11,977 bases of DNA. It comes from Thermoflexales bacterium. GTDB lineage: Bacteria > Chloroflexota > Anaerolineae > Fen-1058. Both the position numbers and the translations under genes were made by a program. The notes under the pieces are model-generated. The model was given only the letters and a program-made list of their open reading frames with translations. It was not told the origin of the DNA and did not search any database. The DNA lies in NCBI GenBank assembly GCA_016931085.1, contig JAFGFO010000202.1, forward strand, positions 1-11,977, in the 5' to 3' direction. Of this stretch, positions 1 to 7,017 are shown one piece after another; positions within the stretch are counted from its first letter, which is position 1, and each line of letters starts with the position of its first letter.

Positions 1-119
1 AAGCCCTTGACCGTCCACTGGCCATCGTCTGCAGAGACATATTCACCCAGTCCTGCCACGAAACGAGTCAGGGCCTCGGCGAATTCCTTTTTGTTCGACA
101 ATTGTCGTTTCTTTGTCAT
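1..119 (-). CDS. 5' end of an unrecognised gene (partial)
   Basis: Only the first 39 codons are present; the gene runs off the left edge. The peptide begins MTKKRQLSNKKEF, continues through an Ala/Gly-containing helix (FAEALTRFVAGLGEYV) and ends in DDGQWTVKG. It is polar, with no signal peptide or membrane segment. The ATG at 119 is chosen because a purine-rich ribosome-binding site (AAGAGGAGA, complement of 131-139) lies about 11 bases upstream and a promoter lies just beyond it. An ATG at 130 directly abuts that site and is out of frame. I do not recognise the family and assign no function. It is co-directional with the rest of the minus-strand cluster but probably has its own transcript start. 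Confidence 0.6.
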   Translation of the reverse strand, partial: MTKKRQLSNKKEFAEALTRFVAGLGEYVSADDGQWTVKG

Positions 120-151
120 GCGTTGACCATTCTCCTCTTATCGTGTGAGGT

Positions 152-181
152 ATTGTACACCCACCAGGTAGATTTTGGCAA
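152..181 (-). promoter_or_regulatory. Sigma-70-like promoter for the left-edge gene
   Basis: Read on the minus strand, a -35 box TTGCCA (complement of 176-181) is followed after 18 bases by a -10 box TACAAT (complement of 152-157). Transcription would start near 145, giving a leader of about 25 bases that carries the AGGAG site before the ATG at 119. Each box differs from consensus at one position. This is a sequence match only. Confidence 0.55.
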
Positions 182-293
182 ACGAGCCTGTGGCTTCACT
201 AATCCTCGCGCTTGGGGTGAGTGGCAAAGTTTTGTGGCCTGGGCGCAAAAGGCAAGGCGCTCCTACAGCGTGCGTCACGTACAACTCGCGGGG

Positions 294-740
294 CTAAAGG
301 CTCTCTGGCGCTTGAGAGGCCTTGAACAGATCGCGCAGCAGCAGCAGCCCACCCACGCCCACGGCGAGCAACGCCAGCACGTAGACGATGAGCAAACTGA
401 GGACGAGCGCCAGGCGCCACCCAGCCGCCTCGGTCGCACCCGAGGCCAGCCCCGTGACAACGGCCAGCCCCTGGCTGCCCACCAGCGAGACGATGGCGAT
501 GCCAAGCCCCCCGCCGATGAGGCGGAGGCGCGAGCGCGCCCGCAGCGCCGCCCAGATGAGCAACCCTCCGCCGGCCAGGGCAAACACGAAGAGCTCGGCT
601 GGCATGAGATAGTCGAAGTGGAACCCGCCCTGGGCGACGAGGACAATCACGGCTAACAAGACGGGCGCCAGGACGGGGAACCACACGAGCACCGTTCCGA
701 CAATGGCTAAAATTCTGGTGAAAACATCCTTCTTTTCCAT
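294..740 (-). CDS. Small four-helix integral membrane protein, function unknown
   Basis: The product is 148 residues and strongly hydrophobic. Apparent membrane segments lie at about residues 10-37, 46-67, 72-98 and 108-135, separated by short loops. A basic patch (RARSRLR, 67-73) follows the second helix and suggests a cytoplasmic loop. The N-terminus MEKKDVFTR is charged and there is no cleavable signal peptide. The start at 740 is preceded by AAGGAG (complement of 749-754) with 8 bases of spacing. The open frame extends upstream to 821, but that extension is encoded by a repeat array and lacks a better ribosome site. I do not recognise a named family. It follows the PfkB-type kinase gene in the same direction with 124 bases between, most of it repeat. 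It could be an accessory membrane protein, but nothing in the sequence indicates a substrate. Confidence 0.72.
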   Translation of the reverse strand: MEKKDVFTRILAIVGTVLVWFPVLAPVLLAVIVLVAQGGFHFDYLMPAELFVFALAGGGLLIWAALRARSRLRLIGGGLGIAIVSLVGSQGLAVVTGLASGATEAAGWRLALVLSLLIVYVLALLAVGVGGLLLLRDLFKASQAPESL

Positions 741-784
741 GATCCAAGCTCCTTGTTGCAGACTGTGAATAACCCTAGGGGTAT

Positions 785-871
785 CCGCTTGACCGCTTGA
801 GACTACTTGACACTCGACCACCCGACACCCGACTATCCGACCACCCGACTATGTGACTACCCGACTACCTG
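785..871 (-). repeat. Degenerate 8-mer array (GGTAGTCG-like) at the 3' end of the PfkB-kinase gene
   Basis: On the minus strand this reads as roughly nine or ten consecutive 7-8 base units: GGTAGTCG, GGTAGTCA, CATAGTCG, GGTGGTCG, GATAGTCG, then GGTGTCG-type units. It ends in two copies of TCAAGCGG (785-800 on the plus strand is CCGCTTGA twice). The first unit contains the TAG stop codon (865-867) of the upstream kinase gene. No long ORF, tRNA or transposase is associated. Its role is unknown. Confidence 0.75.
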
Positions 872-1824
872 ACCAAATCCTCCAAGGCGGGCGTGTCGCC
901 AAAGTTCTCGCGATAACGGGCGGCAAATTCAGCCCGGGTGTACGGCTCCGGCTGTGGGGAAGGCGATTCGAGCACGTACACGGCGGCCAGGGCGGCTATC
1001 CGCCCGGTCACCTCCCACGGGTAGCGGCGCACGATGCCCTTGAGCAACCCGGCCCGGTAGGCGTCACCCACACCGGTCGGGTCGCCGATGGGGCGCGTGG
1101 GACGGGCAGGCGGGATCAGGATTTCTTGCCCATCGACGAGCAGCCGCGAGCCTTTTTCGGCCAGGGTGACGATGATCGTTGACACGCGCTCCAAAAGCCC
1201 CGCCTCGTCCAGGCCGGTCTTTTTCTGCAGCACGCAGTACTCGTACTCGTTCACGATCAACACAGACGCGCACTCCAGCCCGCGTGCCAATTCCTCGCCG
1301 TCCACACGCGCGACCTGCTGGCTGGGATCATAAATGAAAGGCAAGCCCAACTCGCGGCACTCGGCGGTATATTTGTCCATGGCGACCGGGTCGTTGGGAG
1401 AGATGATGACGATGTGATCGCCGGCCGGCACATCGCGCAGCGACAGCTCTCTCGCGCGCGCCATCGCGCCGGTGTAAAAACTGGCGATCTGGTTCTGGTC
1501 GCGATCGGTGTTGACAAAGAACGACGCGCTAAAAATGTCGTCGTGCTGCCTGAGCAGCGACACGTCCACCCCTTGCTCGACCAGCCAGTCCACGTATTCT
1601 CGCGCGTCGCAGCCGGCCGAGGCCATCAACAGCGGCCTTTCGCCCAGCAAGGCCAGGCTGTAGGCGATGTTGGGCGCGCAGCCGCCGCGCACGCGCTGCA
1701 TCTCGTCGACCAGGAAACTCAGCGAGATGTGCTCGAGCTGCTCGGGCAGGATATAGTCCTTGAAGCAGCCGGGAAAACTCATGATATAGTCAAAGGCAAA
1801 AGAACCGGTCACAATGATGCTCAT
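865..1824 (-). CDS. PfkB-family carbohydrate/nucleoside kinase (adenosine kinase-like)
   Basis: The 319-residue protein has the ribokinase/PfkB fold motifs in order: an N-terminal strand with substrate Asp (IIVTGSFAFDYIM), the glycine motif GGCAPNIAY (47-55), NEYE (192-195), LAEKGS (221-226), and the anion-hole and catalytic motif DPTGVGD (248-254), whose last Asp is the expected base. It therefore phosphorylates a sugar or nucleoside hydroxyl with ATP in the cytoplasm. The overall pattern, including PEQ near residue 27 and FFVNTDRDQNQIASFYTGA, resembles bacterial adenosine-kinase-like PfkB proteins. The exact substrate cannot be read from the sequence. The ATG at 1824 is preferred because GGAG (complement of 1830-1833) sits 5 bases upstream; a GTG at 1830 overlaps that site. 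It lies between the glycosyltransferase and the membrane protein, each side separated by a repeat array. Its TAG stop lies inside the 8-mer array. Confidence 0.88.
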   Translation of the reverse strand: MSIIVTGSFAFDYIMSFPGCFKDYILPEQLEHISLSFLVDEMQRVRGGCAPNIAYSLALLGERPLLMASAGCDAREYVDWLVEQGVDVSLLRQHDDIFSASFFVNTDRDQNQIASFYTGAMARARELSLRDVPAGDHIVIISPNDPVAMDKYTAECRELGLPFIYDPSQQVARVDGEELARGLECASVLIVNEYEYCVLQKKTGLDEAGLLERVSTIIVTLAEKGSRLLVDGQEILIPPARPTRPIGDPTGVGDAYRAGLLKGIVRRYPWEVTGRIAALAAVYVLESPSPQPEPYTRAEFAARYRENFGDTPALEDLVR

Positions 1825-1892
1825 GTCCACTCCATTGCAAATACGATCTAGTTTATCTGCACGAATTCAGAGCAAGTGCAGTTGTAAGATCT

Positions 1893-1980
1893 AAAACGTA
1901 AAACGTGAAACGTAACAAGATGTTTTATTACGTTTTACGCATTACGTCTTACGTGTCACGCATTACGTCTTACGTGTCAC
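1893..1980 (-). repeat. Heptamer array (ACGTNTT-type) with an inverted left arm, overlapping the glycosyltransferase stop codon
   Basis: On the plus strand seven consecutive heptamers run from 1930 to 1978: ACGTTTT, ACGCATT, ACGTCTT, ACGTGTC, ACGCATT, ACGTCTT, ACGTGTC. The last six form a perfect 21-base tandem duplication (1939-1959 and 1960-1980). To the left, 1893-1913 carries three heptamers in the opposite orientation (AAAACGT twice, then GAAACGT), separated by a 16-base spacer. The TGA stop of the glycosyltransferase (1977-1979) is part of the last heptamer. Transcribed on either strand, the inverted arms could fold back. Function is unknown. Confidence 0.8.
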
Positions 1981-2675
1981 GGTGTCAGCCGCTCGCGCAG
2001 GAACACCCACACCGTCGCCAGACCGGTCTCGATCGCTTTCAGTTTTTTGCCCTCCTGGACTGTGCGAGGGTGATACGATATGGGGACTTCGACGATGGTG
2101 TAGCCCCGCTTGCGCAGTTTGCACGGCAGTTCAAAGTCCAGGTCAAAGCCACTGCCTGTCAGCTCTAGCTCGCGCACGATGTCCAGGCGCACCAGCTTGG
2201 TGGCGACCGCGATGTCGGTCAATTGGGCGTCAAACAAGAGATTGAAAATCGCCGTCAAAAAGCGCACGCCCCAGTAGTTGGCGGCGTACTTGTAAATCGC
2301 TCGCCCCCCCAGCGTGCGCGAGCCGAATACGGCACTGGCCCTCGTTTGGTCGACCGCCCGGGTAAAGTTTTCCAACTCTTCGGGGTCGTATTCCAGGTCA
2401 GCGTCCTGGATCACGGCATAGTCGCCAGTGGCCTGGGCGTAGCCGGTGCGCACCGAGTTGCCTTTGCCCAGATTGGCCGGCTGCAAGATCACGCGCACGT
2501 CGGGCCACTTGAGATGCCCCAGCAGCTCGCGCGTGCCGTCGGTGGAACAATTGTCCACGACGAGGATCTCTTTGCTCCAGCCCTCGCTCAGGCGGGAGGC
2601 CTGCACGCGGTCGAGGATCGACAGGATCGTCCTGGACTCGTTATAGGCGCAAATGATGATCGAGAGTTTAGGCAT
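1977..2675 (-). CDS. Family 2 glycosyltransferase, polyprenyl-phosphate (DPM1-like) sugar transferase
   Basis: The 232-residue protein is a GT-A glycosyltransferase. It shows the N-terminal strand LSIIICAYNE (4-13), VDNCSTDGT (40-48), the metal-binding DAD (91-93), GSRT (118-121), a TD motif (153-154), and a C-terminal FDLDFELPCKLRKRGY and EVPISYHPRTVQEGKK region (about 177-211). This C-terminal signature belongs to dolichyl/polyprenyl-phosphate mannose or glucose synthase relatives, which move a nucleotide-activated sugar onto a membrane polyprenyl phosphate. There is no C-terminal transmembrane pair, so it resembles the soluble, peripheral type. It follows the CDP-sugar genes in the same direction, so its donor could be made by them; that link is an inference. 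No clear Shine-Dalgarno sequence precedes the ATG at 2675. The stop codon lies in a heptamer array. Confidence 0.88.
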   Translation of the reverse strand: MPKLSIIICAYNESRTILSILDRVQASRLSEGWSKEILVVDNCSTDGTRELLGHLKWPDVRVILQPANLGKGNSVRTGYAQATGDYAVIQDADLEYDPEELENFTRAVDQTRASAVFGSRTLGGRAIYKYAANYWGVRFLTAIFNLLFDAQLTDIAVATKLVRLDIVRELELTGSGFDLDFELPCKLRKRGYTIVEVPISYHPRTVQEGKKLKAIETGLATVWVFLRERLTP

Positions 2676-2694
2676 GCTAGTTGCTACGGAAATA

Positions 2695-2796
2695 ACCGCT
2701 AAGGCGCTTCCAATCCCCTGCGGGGATTGGCGAGCGCAAAGAAGATGGCTTTCGAAGCGAAAGCTTAAAACTTGGCATCCTTTGCGCCTTGGCGGT
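2695..2796. repeat. About 102-bp element with terminal inverted repeats and two internal hairpins
   Basis: The ends are ACCGCTAAGGCGC (2695-2707) and GCGCCTTGGCGGT (2784-2796), which pair over 13 bases with one T-G wobble. Inside are a 9-bp stem CCAATCCCC/GGGGATTGG with a 3-base loop (2710-2730) and a 7-bp stem GCTTTCG/CGAAAGC with a 3-base loop (2748-2764). The element fills most of the 148-base gap between the fusion gene and the glycosyltransferase and carries no credible gene. It may act as a partial terminator, an mRNA-processing site or a small non-autonomous repeat. Confidence 0.7.
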
Positions 2797-2823
2797 AAAA
2801 AATTTTCGTTGAAGATCGATAGG

Positions 2824-5187
2824 TCATGTGTTCTGCTTATGGAAAAATGCCTCGAATTGTTCTAATACGTAGGCGATGCGTGTTTCGTCCAGGCCGGGAT
2901 ACACGCCGATAAAAAAAGCGCCGCGCGTGACGATGTCGGAATTGGGCAGATCGCCCACGACGCGTGCCTGGACGTGGCGATAGCCCGGCTGGTGCAGGAT
3001 GTTGCCGGCAAACAGGTAGCGCGTTTCGACGTTGCGCGCTTCCAGAAAGGTCGTCAGGGCTTGGCGCTCGATCGGCACACCGGGGCGCACGCACAATGGA
3101 AAGGCGAACCAACTCGGGTCAGCGCGGGTGCTCCAGGTGGGCAAGATCAGAAATTCTTCGTAAGCTTTCAGTCCTTTGTAGATCATGGCAAAGTGCCGCT
3201 TGCGCGCCGCGATAAAGGCCGGCAGCTTGTCCAACTGGGCCAAGCCAACAGCGGCCTGAAACTCGGTCATCTTGAGATTGTAACCGATTTCAGTGAACAC
3301 GTAGCGGTGATCGTACGTGCCGGGGCTGCCGGGTATGGGGCGCTTAAAGCGCTGGCCACACTTGCCGTCGGGAGGGTTCTCGTAACCGCAGAAACAGTCG
3401 CGCCCCCAGTCGCGCATGGTGATCGCCAGGCGCGCCAGGCGGCGGCTGTTGGTGAACACCGCCCCCCCCTCGCCGCTCGTGATGTGGTGAGCCGGGTAAA
3501 AGCTCAACGTGCCCAAGTGGCCGAATGTCCCCACCATCTGGTCATCGTAGCGGCTGCCCAACGCATCGCAGCAGTCTTCGACCACGAACAAGTTGTGCGC
3601 TTGGGCAAAGGCCATTACCTTGTCCATCTCGACCGGATTGCCCAGGGTGTGGGGCACAAAGATCGCCCGTGTGCGCGGCGAAAAGGCGGCCTCCAGTTGC
3701 TCGACGTCGAGATTGTAGTCGCCCAGCCGGCAGTCGACCAATACCGGTGACAACTGATTTTGAATGATGGGCGCCAGTGTCGTCGGAAAGGTGACAGCCG
3801 GCGTGATGACCTCGTCGCCAGGAGACAGCCGGCTGCGCAGTTGCTGCGCGCACAAGGTGGATATGGCCACCAGGTTGGCGGACGAGCCCGAGTTGACCGG
3901 CACGATGGTCTTGATACCCAAAAAGCGGGCCAAGCCCTGCTCGAAAGCCGGCCCAAAGCGGCCGTGGGTGAGCTGAAAATCTAGCGCGGCGTCCACCGCG
4001 CAAATCAGCTCGCGCTCGTCGAACACGCGCCCGCCATAGTGCACCCGCGTTTGGCCAGGCACGAACGGGCGGCTGGCGTGGCGCAGGTGGTAGTATTGGG
4101 CCACCCGCTCGCAAATCTCCTCGTGCAGAGAAGCCAACTTGCTGGTTTCAGCTTGCAGGTTTAGTGTCTCAGCTTCGCCCGTGGTGATCTTGGAACCTGG
4201 AACTTGAAACTTGCAAGCTGAAACTCGCTCCCGATACCACTCGACCGTCCGGCGCAGGCCGTCCTCGAGCGACGTCGTGGGCTGCCAGTCCAGCAGCTCG
4301 CGAGCGGCGCGCGTGTTGGCCACCTGCTCCATGATTTCACCGGGCCGGTAAGACAAGGCGCCTGGCAGTGGGTGGGCAGTGGAGGCGGCCATGTCGAACA
4401 GGCGGCTCACCACGTCCCGTATTTCCCAAGACTTGCCGCTGCCCAGGTCGATGCTTTTGCCGTGGACTCGTGTGCCGGGAGCGCTGGCGGCGCGCAGATA
4501 GCCGTCGACCACGTCGCCCACGTAGACAAAATCGCGCCGCTGCCGGCCCGCCGTCATGGGCAAGTCGCGCCCCTCCAACGCGGCACAGATGGCGCTGGGA
4601 ATCAGCGTGGTGGGCGGCTGTCCTGGGCCGTACACGTGATACAGACGCACCGTCACGGCCGGCAGCCCAAACGTGCGCGCATACATACGCACAAACGCCC
4701 AGGCCGCCGCCTTGGAAGCGGCGTAGACGTTGATGGGATCCAAGCCTTCGGACCAGACTTCCGAAGTCTTCGAGACTTCGGAAGTCTCCAATTTTCGCTC
4801 TCCATACTCGTAAGCCGTGCCGCTGTGCACGAAACGCTGCACGCCGGCCTGGTGGGCCGCTTCGAGCAGGTGAATCGTCCCATGCACGTTCGTGCGCAAG
4901 GCCACGTCGGCCAGGACGAACGGTTGGCTCATCCCGACGGCTGCCAGGTGGAACACCAGGTCTGGGCGGATGGCTTCGAAAGCATCCATCACCGCCTCGC
5001 GCGTGGCCACGTCCGCATAGCGCACATCCAGGCGATCGAGGATGTCGTTCAAAACGCCCAGCTTTGACGTGGCGCGTGCCAGCACGGCCACGGAGGCACC
5101 CTCGGCGACCAGCCGCCGCACCAGGTGGCTGCCGATAAAACCGGTCGCGCCGGTGACCAGCACTCGCTTATCTCGCAGCTCGCTCAT
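2824..5187 (-). CDS. rfbH: Fusion of an extended SDR sugar epimerase/reductase with CDP-4-keto-6-deoxyglucose-3-dehydratase (RfbH/DdhC, E1)
   Basis: The 787-residue product joins two enzymes. Residues 1-321 are an extended SDR: GATGFIG (13-19) binds NAD(P), with the SGTAYEYG strand (122-129) and the YAASK catalytic Tyr/Lys (155-159). Residues about 353-787 match full-length RfbH, the PMP-dependent dehydratase that removes the C3 hydroxyl of CDP-4-keto-6-deoxyglucose. The usual PLP lysine is replaced by His567 in the E1-type motif YPAHHIT-GEGG, and Cys540, Cys598, Cys600 and Cys610 give the spacing C-X57-C-X1-C-X9-C. The Yersinia E1 [2Fe-2S] motif is, as I recall it, C-X57-C-X1-C-X7-C. The SDR half could be a C4 reductase (paratose/abequose synthase-like) or another sugar epimerase. 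The linker (322-348) is encoded by an inverted-repeat element, and residues 135-145 by a palindrome. A GAGGAG about 12 bases before a GTG near residue 362 might allow internal initiation. The ATG at 5187 directly precedes the Rossmann motif. Confidence 0.88.
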   Translation of the reverse strand: MSELRDKRVLVTGATGFIGSHLVRRLVAEGASVAVLARATSKLGVLNDILDRLDVRYADVATREAVMDAFEAIRPDLVFHLAAVGMSQPFVLADVALRTNVHGTIHLLEAAHQAGVQRFVHSGTAYEYGERKLETSEVSKTSEVWSEGLDPINVYAASKAAAWAFVRMYARTFGLPAVTVRLYHVYGPGQPPTTLIPSAICAALEGRDLPMTAGRQRRDFVYVGDVVDGYLRAASAPGTRVHGKSIDLGSGKSWEIRDVVSRLFDMAASTAHPLPGALSYRPGEIMEQVANTRAARELLDWQPTTSLEDGLRRTVEWYRERVSACKFQVPGSKITTGEAETLNLQAETSKLASLHEEICERVAQYYHLRHASRPFVPGQTRVHYGGRVFDERELICAVDAALDFQLTHGRFGPAFEQGLARFLGIKTIVPVNSGSSANLVAISTLCAQQLRSRLSPGDEVITPAVTFPTTLAPIIQNQLSPVLVDCRLGDYNLDVEQLEAAFSPRTRAIFVPHTLGNPVEMDKVMAFAQAHNLFVVEDCCDALGSRYDDQMVGTFGHLGTLSFYPAHHITSGEGGAVFTNSRRLARLAITMRDWGRDCFCGYENPPDGKCGQRFKRPIPGSPGTYDHRYVFTEIGYNLKMTEFQAAVGLAQLDKLPAFIAARKRHFAMIYKGLKAYEEFLILPTWSTRADPSWFAFPLCVRPGVPIERQALTTFLEARNVETRYLFAGNILHQPGYRHVQARVVGDLPNSDIVTRGAFFIGVYPGLDETRIAYVLEQFEAFFHKQNT
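4145..4224 (-). repeat. 80-bp inverted-repeat element encoding the SDR-RfbH linker
   Basis: The ends, GTTTCAGCTTGCAGGTTT (4145-4162) and AAACTTGCAAGCTGAAAC (4207-4224), are complementary at 17 of 18 positions, and the remaining pair is a G-T wobble. The 44-base interior contains GGAACCTGGAACTTG-type short repeats. The element starts where the SDR domain ends (residue 322) and finishes at residue 348, just before the conserved start of RfbH. It has no stop in the coding frame, although TGA and TAA occur in another minus-strand frame (within CTGAGACACTAAACC). Confidence 0.8.
4755..4787 (-). repeat. Perfect 14-bp hairpin repeat inserted in frame in the SDR domain
   Basis: AGACTTCCGAAGTC (4755-4768) and GACTTCGGAAGTCT (4774-4787) are exact reverse complements separated by TTCGA. 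Each arm is itself nearly palindromic. At 33 bases the element is exactly 11 codons and encodes a repetitive peptide (TSEV, SK, TSEV) between the SGTAYEYG strand and the YxxxK motif, where relatives usually have a shorter loop. The repeat character differs from the surrounding coding sequence. Confidence 0.8.
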
Positions 5188-5188
5188 C

Positions 5189-5259
5189 CCTCTCTCTCTC
5201 TGAAATCTCTATCTCTATCTGACATCTCTGTCTGAAGTCTCTATCTGAAGTCTCTATCT
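5189..5259 (-). repeat. 13-mer array (GAAGTCTCTATCT) spanning the rfbG stop and the fusion-gene leader
   Basis: On the plus strand the units are GACATCTCTGTCT (5221-5233), GAAGTCTCTATCT (5234-5246) and the same again (5247-5259). They are preceded by a longer variant (5202-5220) and a CT-dinucleotide run (5190-5201). On the coding strand the array supplies the rfbG TAG stop (5254-5256) within AGATAG. At its other end it supplies the purine-rich AGAGAGAGAGG that precedes the ATG at 5187 and probably serves as its ribosome-binding region. Confidence 0.82.
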
Positions 5260-6231
5260 GCTCTCCGCCAGGTAGAGCCGGTACCATGCCATAGTCCGGC
5301 GCAGCCCCTCTTCCAGCGTAAAAGCCGGCTGCCAGCCCAAGCTGTCGTTCGCCTTTTCGCTGCACAGGTATTGCTTGGGGATCTCGTTGCTCGCTTCGTT
5401 CAGAATGATCGGCTCCAGCTCGGGATAATCCGAGATGGCAATGATGGCCTGGACGATCTCCAGCACGCTCTTGGGATCGTTCATGCCGAGGTTGAACGCT
5501 TGTCCCTCCACGGCCGGCAGATTTTCGGCCAGGGCCATGTAGCCGGTGACGGCATCTTCCACGTACAGGTAATCGCGCACCATCTGGCCGTCGCTGCGAA
5601 TCACCGGCCGCTTGCCCTCCAACACGCTCCTGATCGTGCCGGGGACGATGCGGTTCCAGTTCAGATCCCCGCCGCCGTAGAAATTGCCGCAGCGGGTGAT
5701 CGCCACCGGCAGGTTGTAGGTCACGGAGTAAGCGTGGGCGATGAGATCCGCGCACGACTTGGATACATCATAAGGGTGACGACCTTGCAGCGGGGCCGAC
5801 TCGTCGTAAGGCAATTTGTCTTGACTGCCATAAGCCTTGTCCGACGAGGCCACCACGACGCGAGTGACCAGCGGGCTGCGCCGGCACGCTTCCAAGACAG
5901 TCCAGGTGCCCTTGATGTTGGTGTCGAAGGTCGAGAGCGGGTTGCGATTGGCGATCCCGACGATGGTCTGCGCTGCCAGGTGAAAGACGGTGTCGATCTC
6001 ATACTCGCCCAGTGCCCGCTCGACCACGGCGTAATCGGTCACATCGCCGTGGACGATGGCCGTTCGCTGCATAAAGCCGCTCCAGGCCAGGTTGCTGCGA
6101 GGCACCTGGTCGCGCACCAGGCCGACGACGTGCGCGCCACATTCGATCAGTGCCATGGTCAGCCACGAACCGAGCAGACCGGTGCAACCGGTGATAAAAA
6201 CAGTGCGATCGTGCCAGAAATCTTGTGACAT
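5254..6231 (-). CDS. rfbG: CDP-glucose 4,6-dehydratase
   Basis: The 325-residue protein is an extended SDR that converts CDP-glucose to CDP-4-keto-6-deoxyglucose using bound NAD+, in the cytoplasm. It carries [11 protein letters not shown] (14-24, the nucleotide-binding glycine motif in the form typical of this family), the dehydratase-type SSDKAYG (129-135), and YDVSK (154-158) with the catalytic Tyr and Lys. The ATG at 6231 gives [15 protein letters not shown], which fits the usual short N-terminus. An in-frame ATG at 6252 inside rfbF would add seven residues. It lies 5 bases downstream of rfbF, so translational coupling is likely. It is the second step of the 3,6-dideoxyhexose route and also of other CDP-deoxysugar routes. 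The RfbH domain in the next gene favours the dideoxy branch. Its stop codon lies in the 13-mer array. Related SDR families look alike, but the adjacency to rfbF supports this call. Confidence 0.9.
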   Translation of the reverse strand: MSQDFWHDRTVFITGCTGLLGSWLTMALIECGAHVVGLVRDQVPRSNLAWSGFMQRTAIVHGDVTDYAVVERALGEYEIDTVFHLAAQTIVGIANRNPLSTFDTNIKGTWTVLEACRRSPLVTRVVVASSDKAYGSQDKLPYDESAPLQGRHPYDVSKSCADLIAHAYSVTYNLPVAITRCGNFYGGGDLNWNRIVPGTIRSVLEGKRPVIRSDGQMVRDYLYVEDAVTGYMALAENLPAVEGQAFNLGMNDPKSVLEIVQAIIAISDYPELEPIILNEASNEIPKQYLCSEKANDSLGWQPAFTLEEGLRRTMAWYRLYLAESR

Positions 6232-6236
6232 AAGTT

Positions 6237-7017
6237 TTACCAAACCTTCCATGGTGCGTGGCCGCTTTCCCACAACTCGGTCAGCCATTGAGCTTCCTTG
6301 AAGGTATCCATCGAAGCCCAAAAACCGGTGTGTTTGCACATCATTAATTGCCCATCGGCGGCCAGGCGGGGCAGCGTTTCTCTTTCCAGGTGGACCAGCT
6401 CGCCGTCCGGCAAGTAGTCGAACACGCCCTGCTCAAACACAAAAAAGCCGGCGTTGATCCAATCCTCCAGTTGAGGTTTTTGGCGAAAGCCGGTGACCTG
6501 TTCCCCGCTGACATCGACCAGGCCGTACTGGCTGAAGGGCCGCACGCCGGTGACGGTGGCCAGCTTGCCGTGGGCACGGTGAAATGCGAGCAGGGCGTCG
6601 ATGTCGATGTCGCCCACGCCGTCGCCGTAGGTGGCAAAAAAGGTCTGGGTCTTGATATACGGTCTGGCCTTGCGCAGGCGCGAGCCTTTTTCCGTGTGCA
6701 CTGGCCCTGACTCGAACAGAGTGACGCGCCAGTTATCTTCTGGCTGCTCGGTGTGAAATTCGACCGGTGCACTTGGTCCCAAGGTGAGGGTGATCGGGCG
6801 GGTCATTGTGTCGTATTCCAAAAAGTAGCGGCGGATCCAATCGCCGCGATAGCCCAGGGCCAGGACGAAATCCGTGTGGCCGAAAGCTGCGTAAATCTTC
6901 ATCACGTGCCACACGATTGGCCGCTCGCCCACTTCGACCATGGCCTTAGGGGGTGCCTCGCCCTGGCGGCCCATGCGCGTGCCGGCGCCCCCGACGAGGA
7001 TAAAAACCGGCAATGAT

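Noticed and set aside
741..821. Upstream extension of the membrane protein to 821
   Set aside because: The added residues run toward the 8-mer array and lack a better ribosome site; the ATG at 740 has AAGGAG at good spacing and starts a typical membrane-protein N-terminus.
785..1980. CRISPR-like array in the repeat regions
   Set aside because: The units are 7-13 bases with no spacers of uniform length and no cas genes nearby.
2974..3750. Long plus-strand open frames opposite the fusion gene, rfbG, glpX and other genes
   Set aside because: They are mirror frames of confidently identified genes in GC-rich DNA; the translations show no recognisable domains and no supporting ribosome sites were noticed.
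4100..4260. A frameshift or assembly error producing the SDR-RfbH fusion
   Set aside because: The frame is continuous with full domain motifs on both sides, and the linker is explained by an identifiable inverted-repeat element. A sequencing error cannot be excluded without reads.
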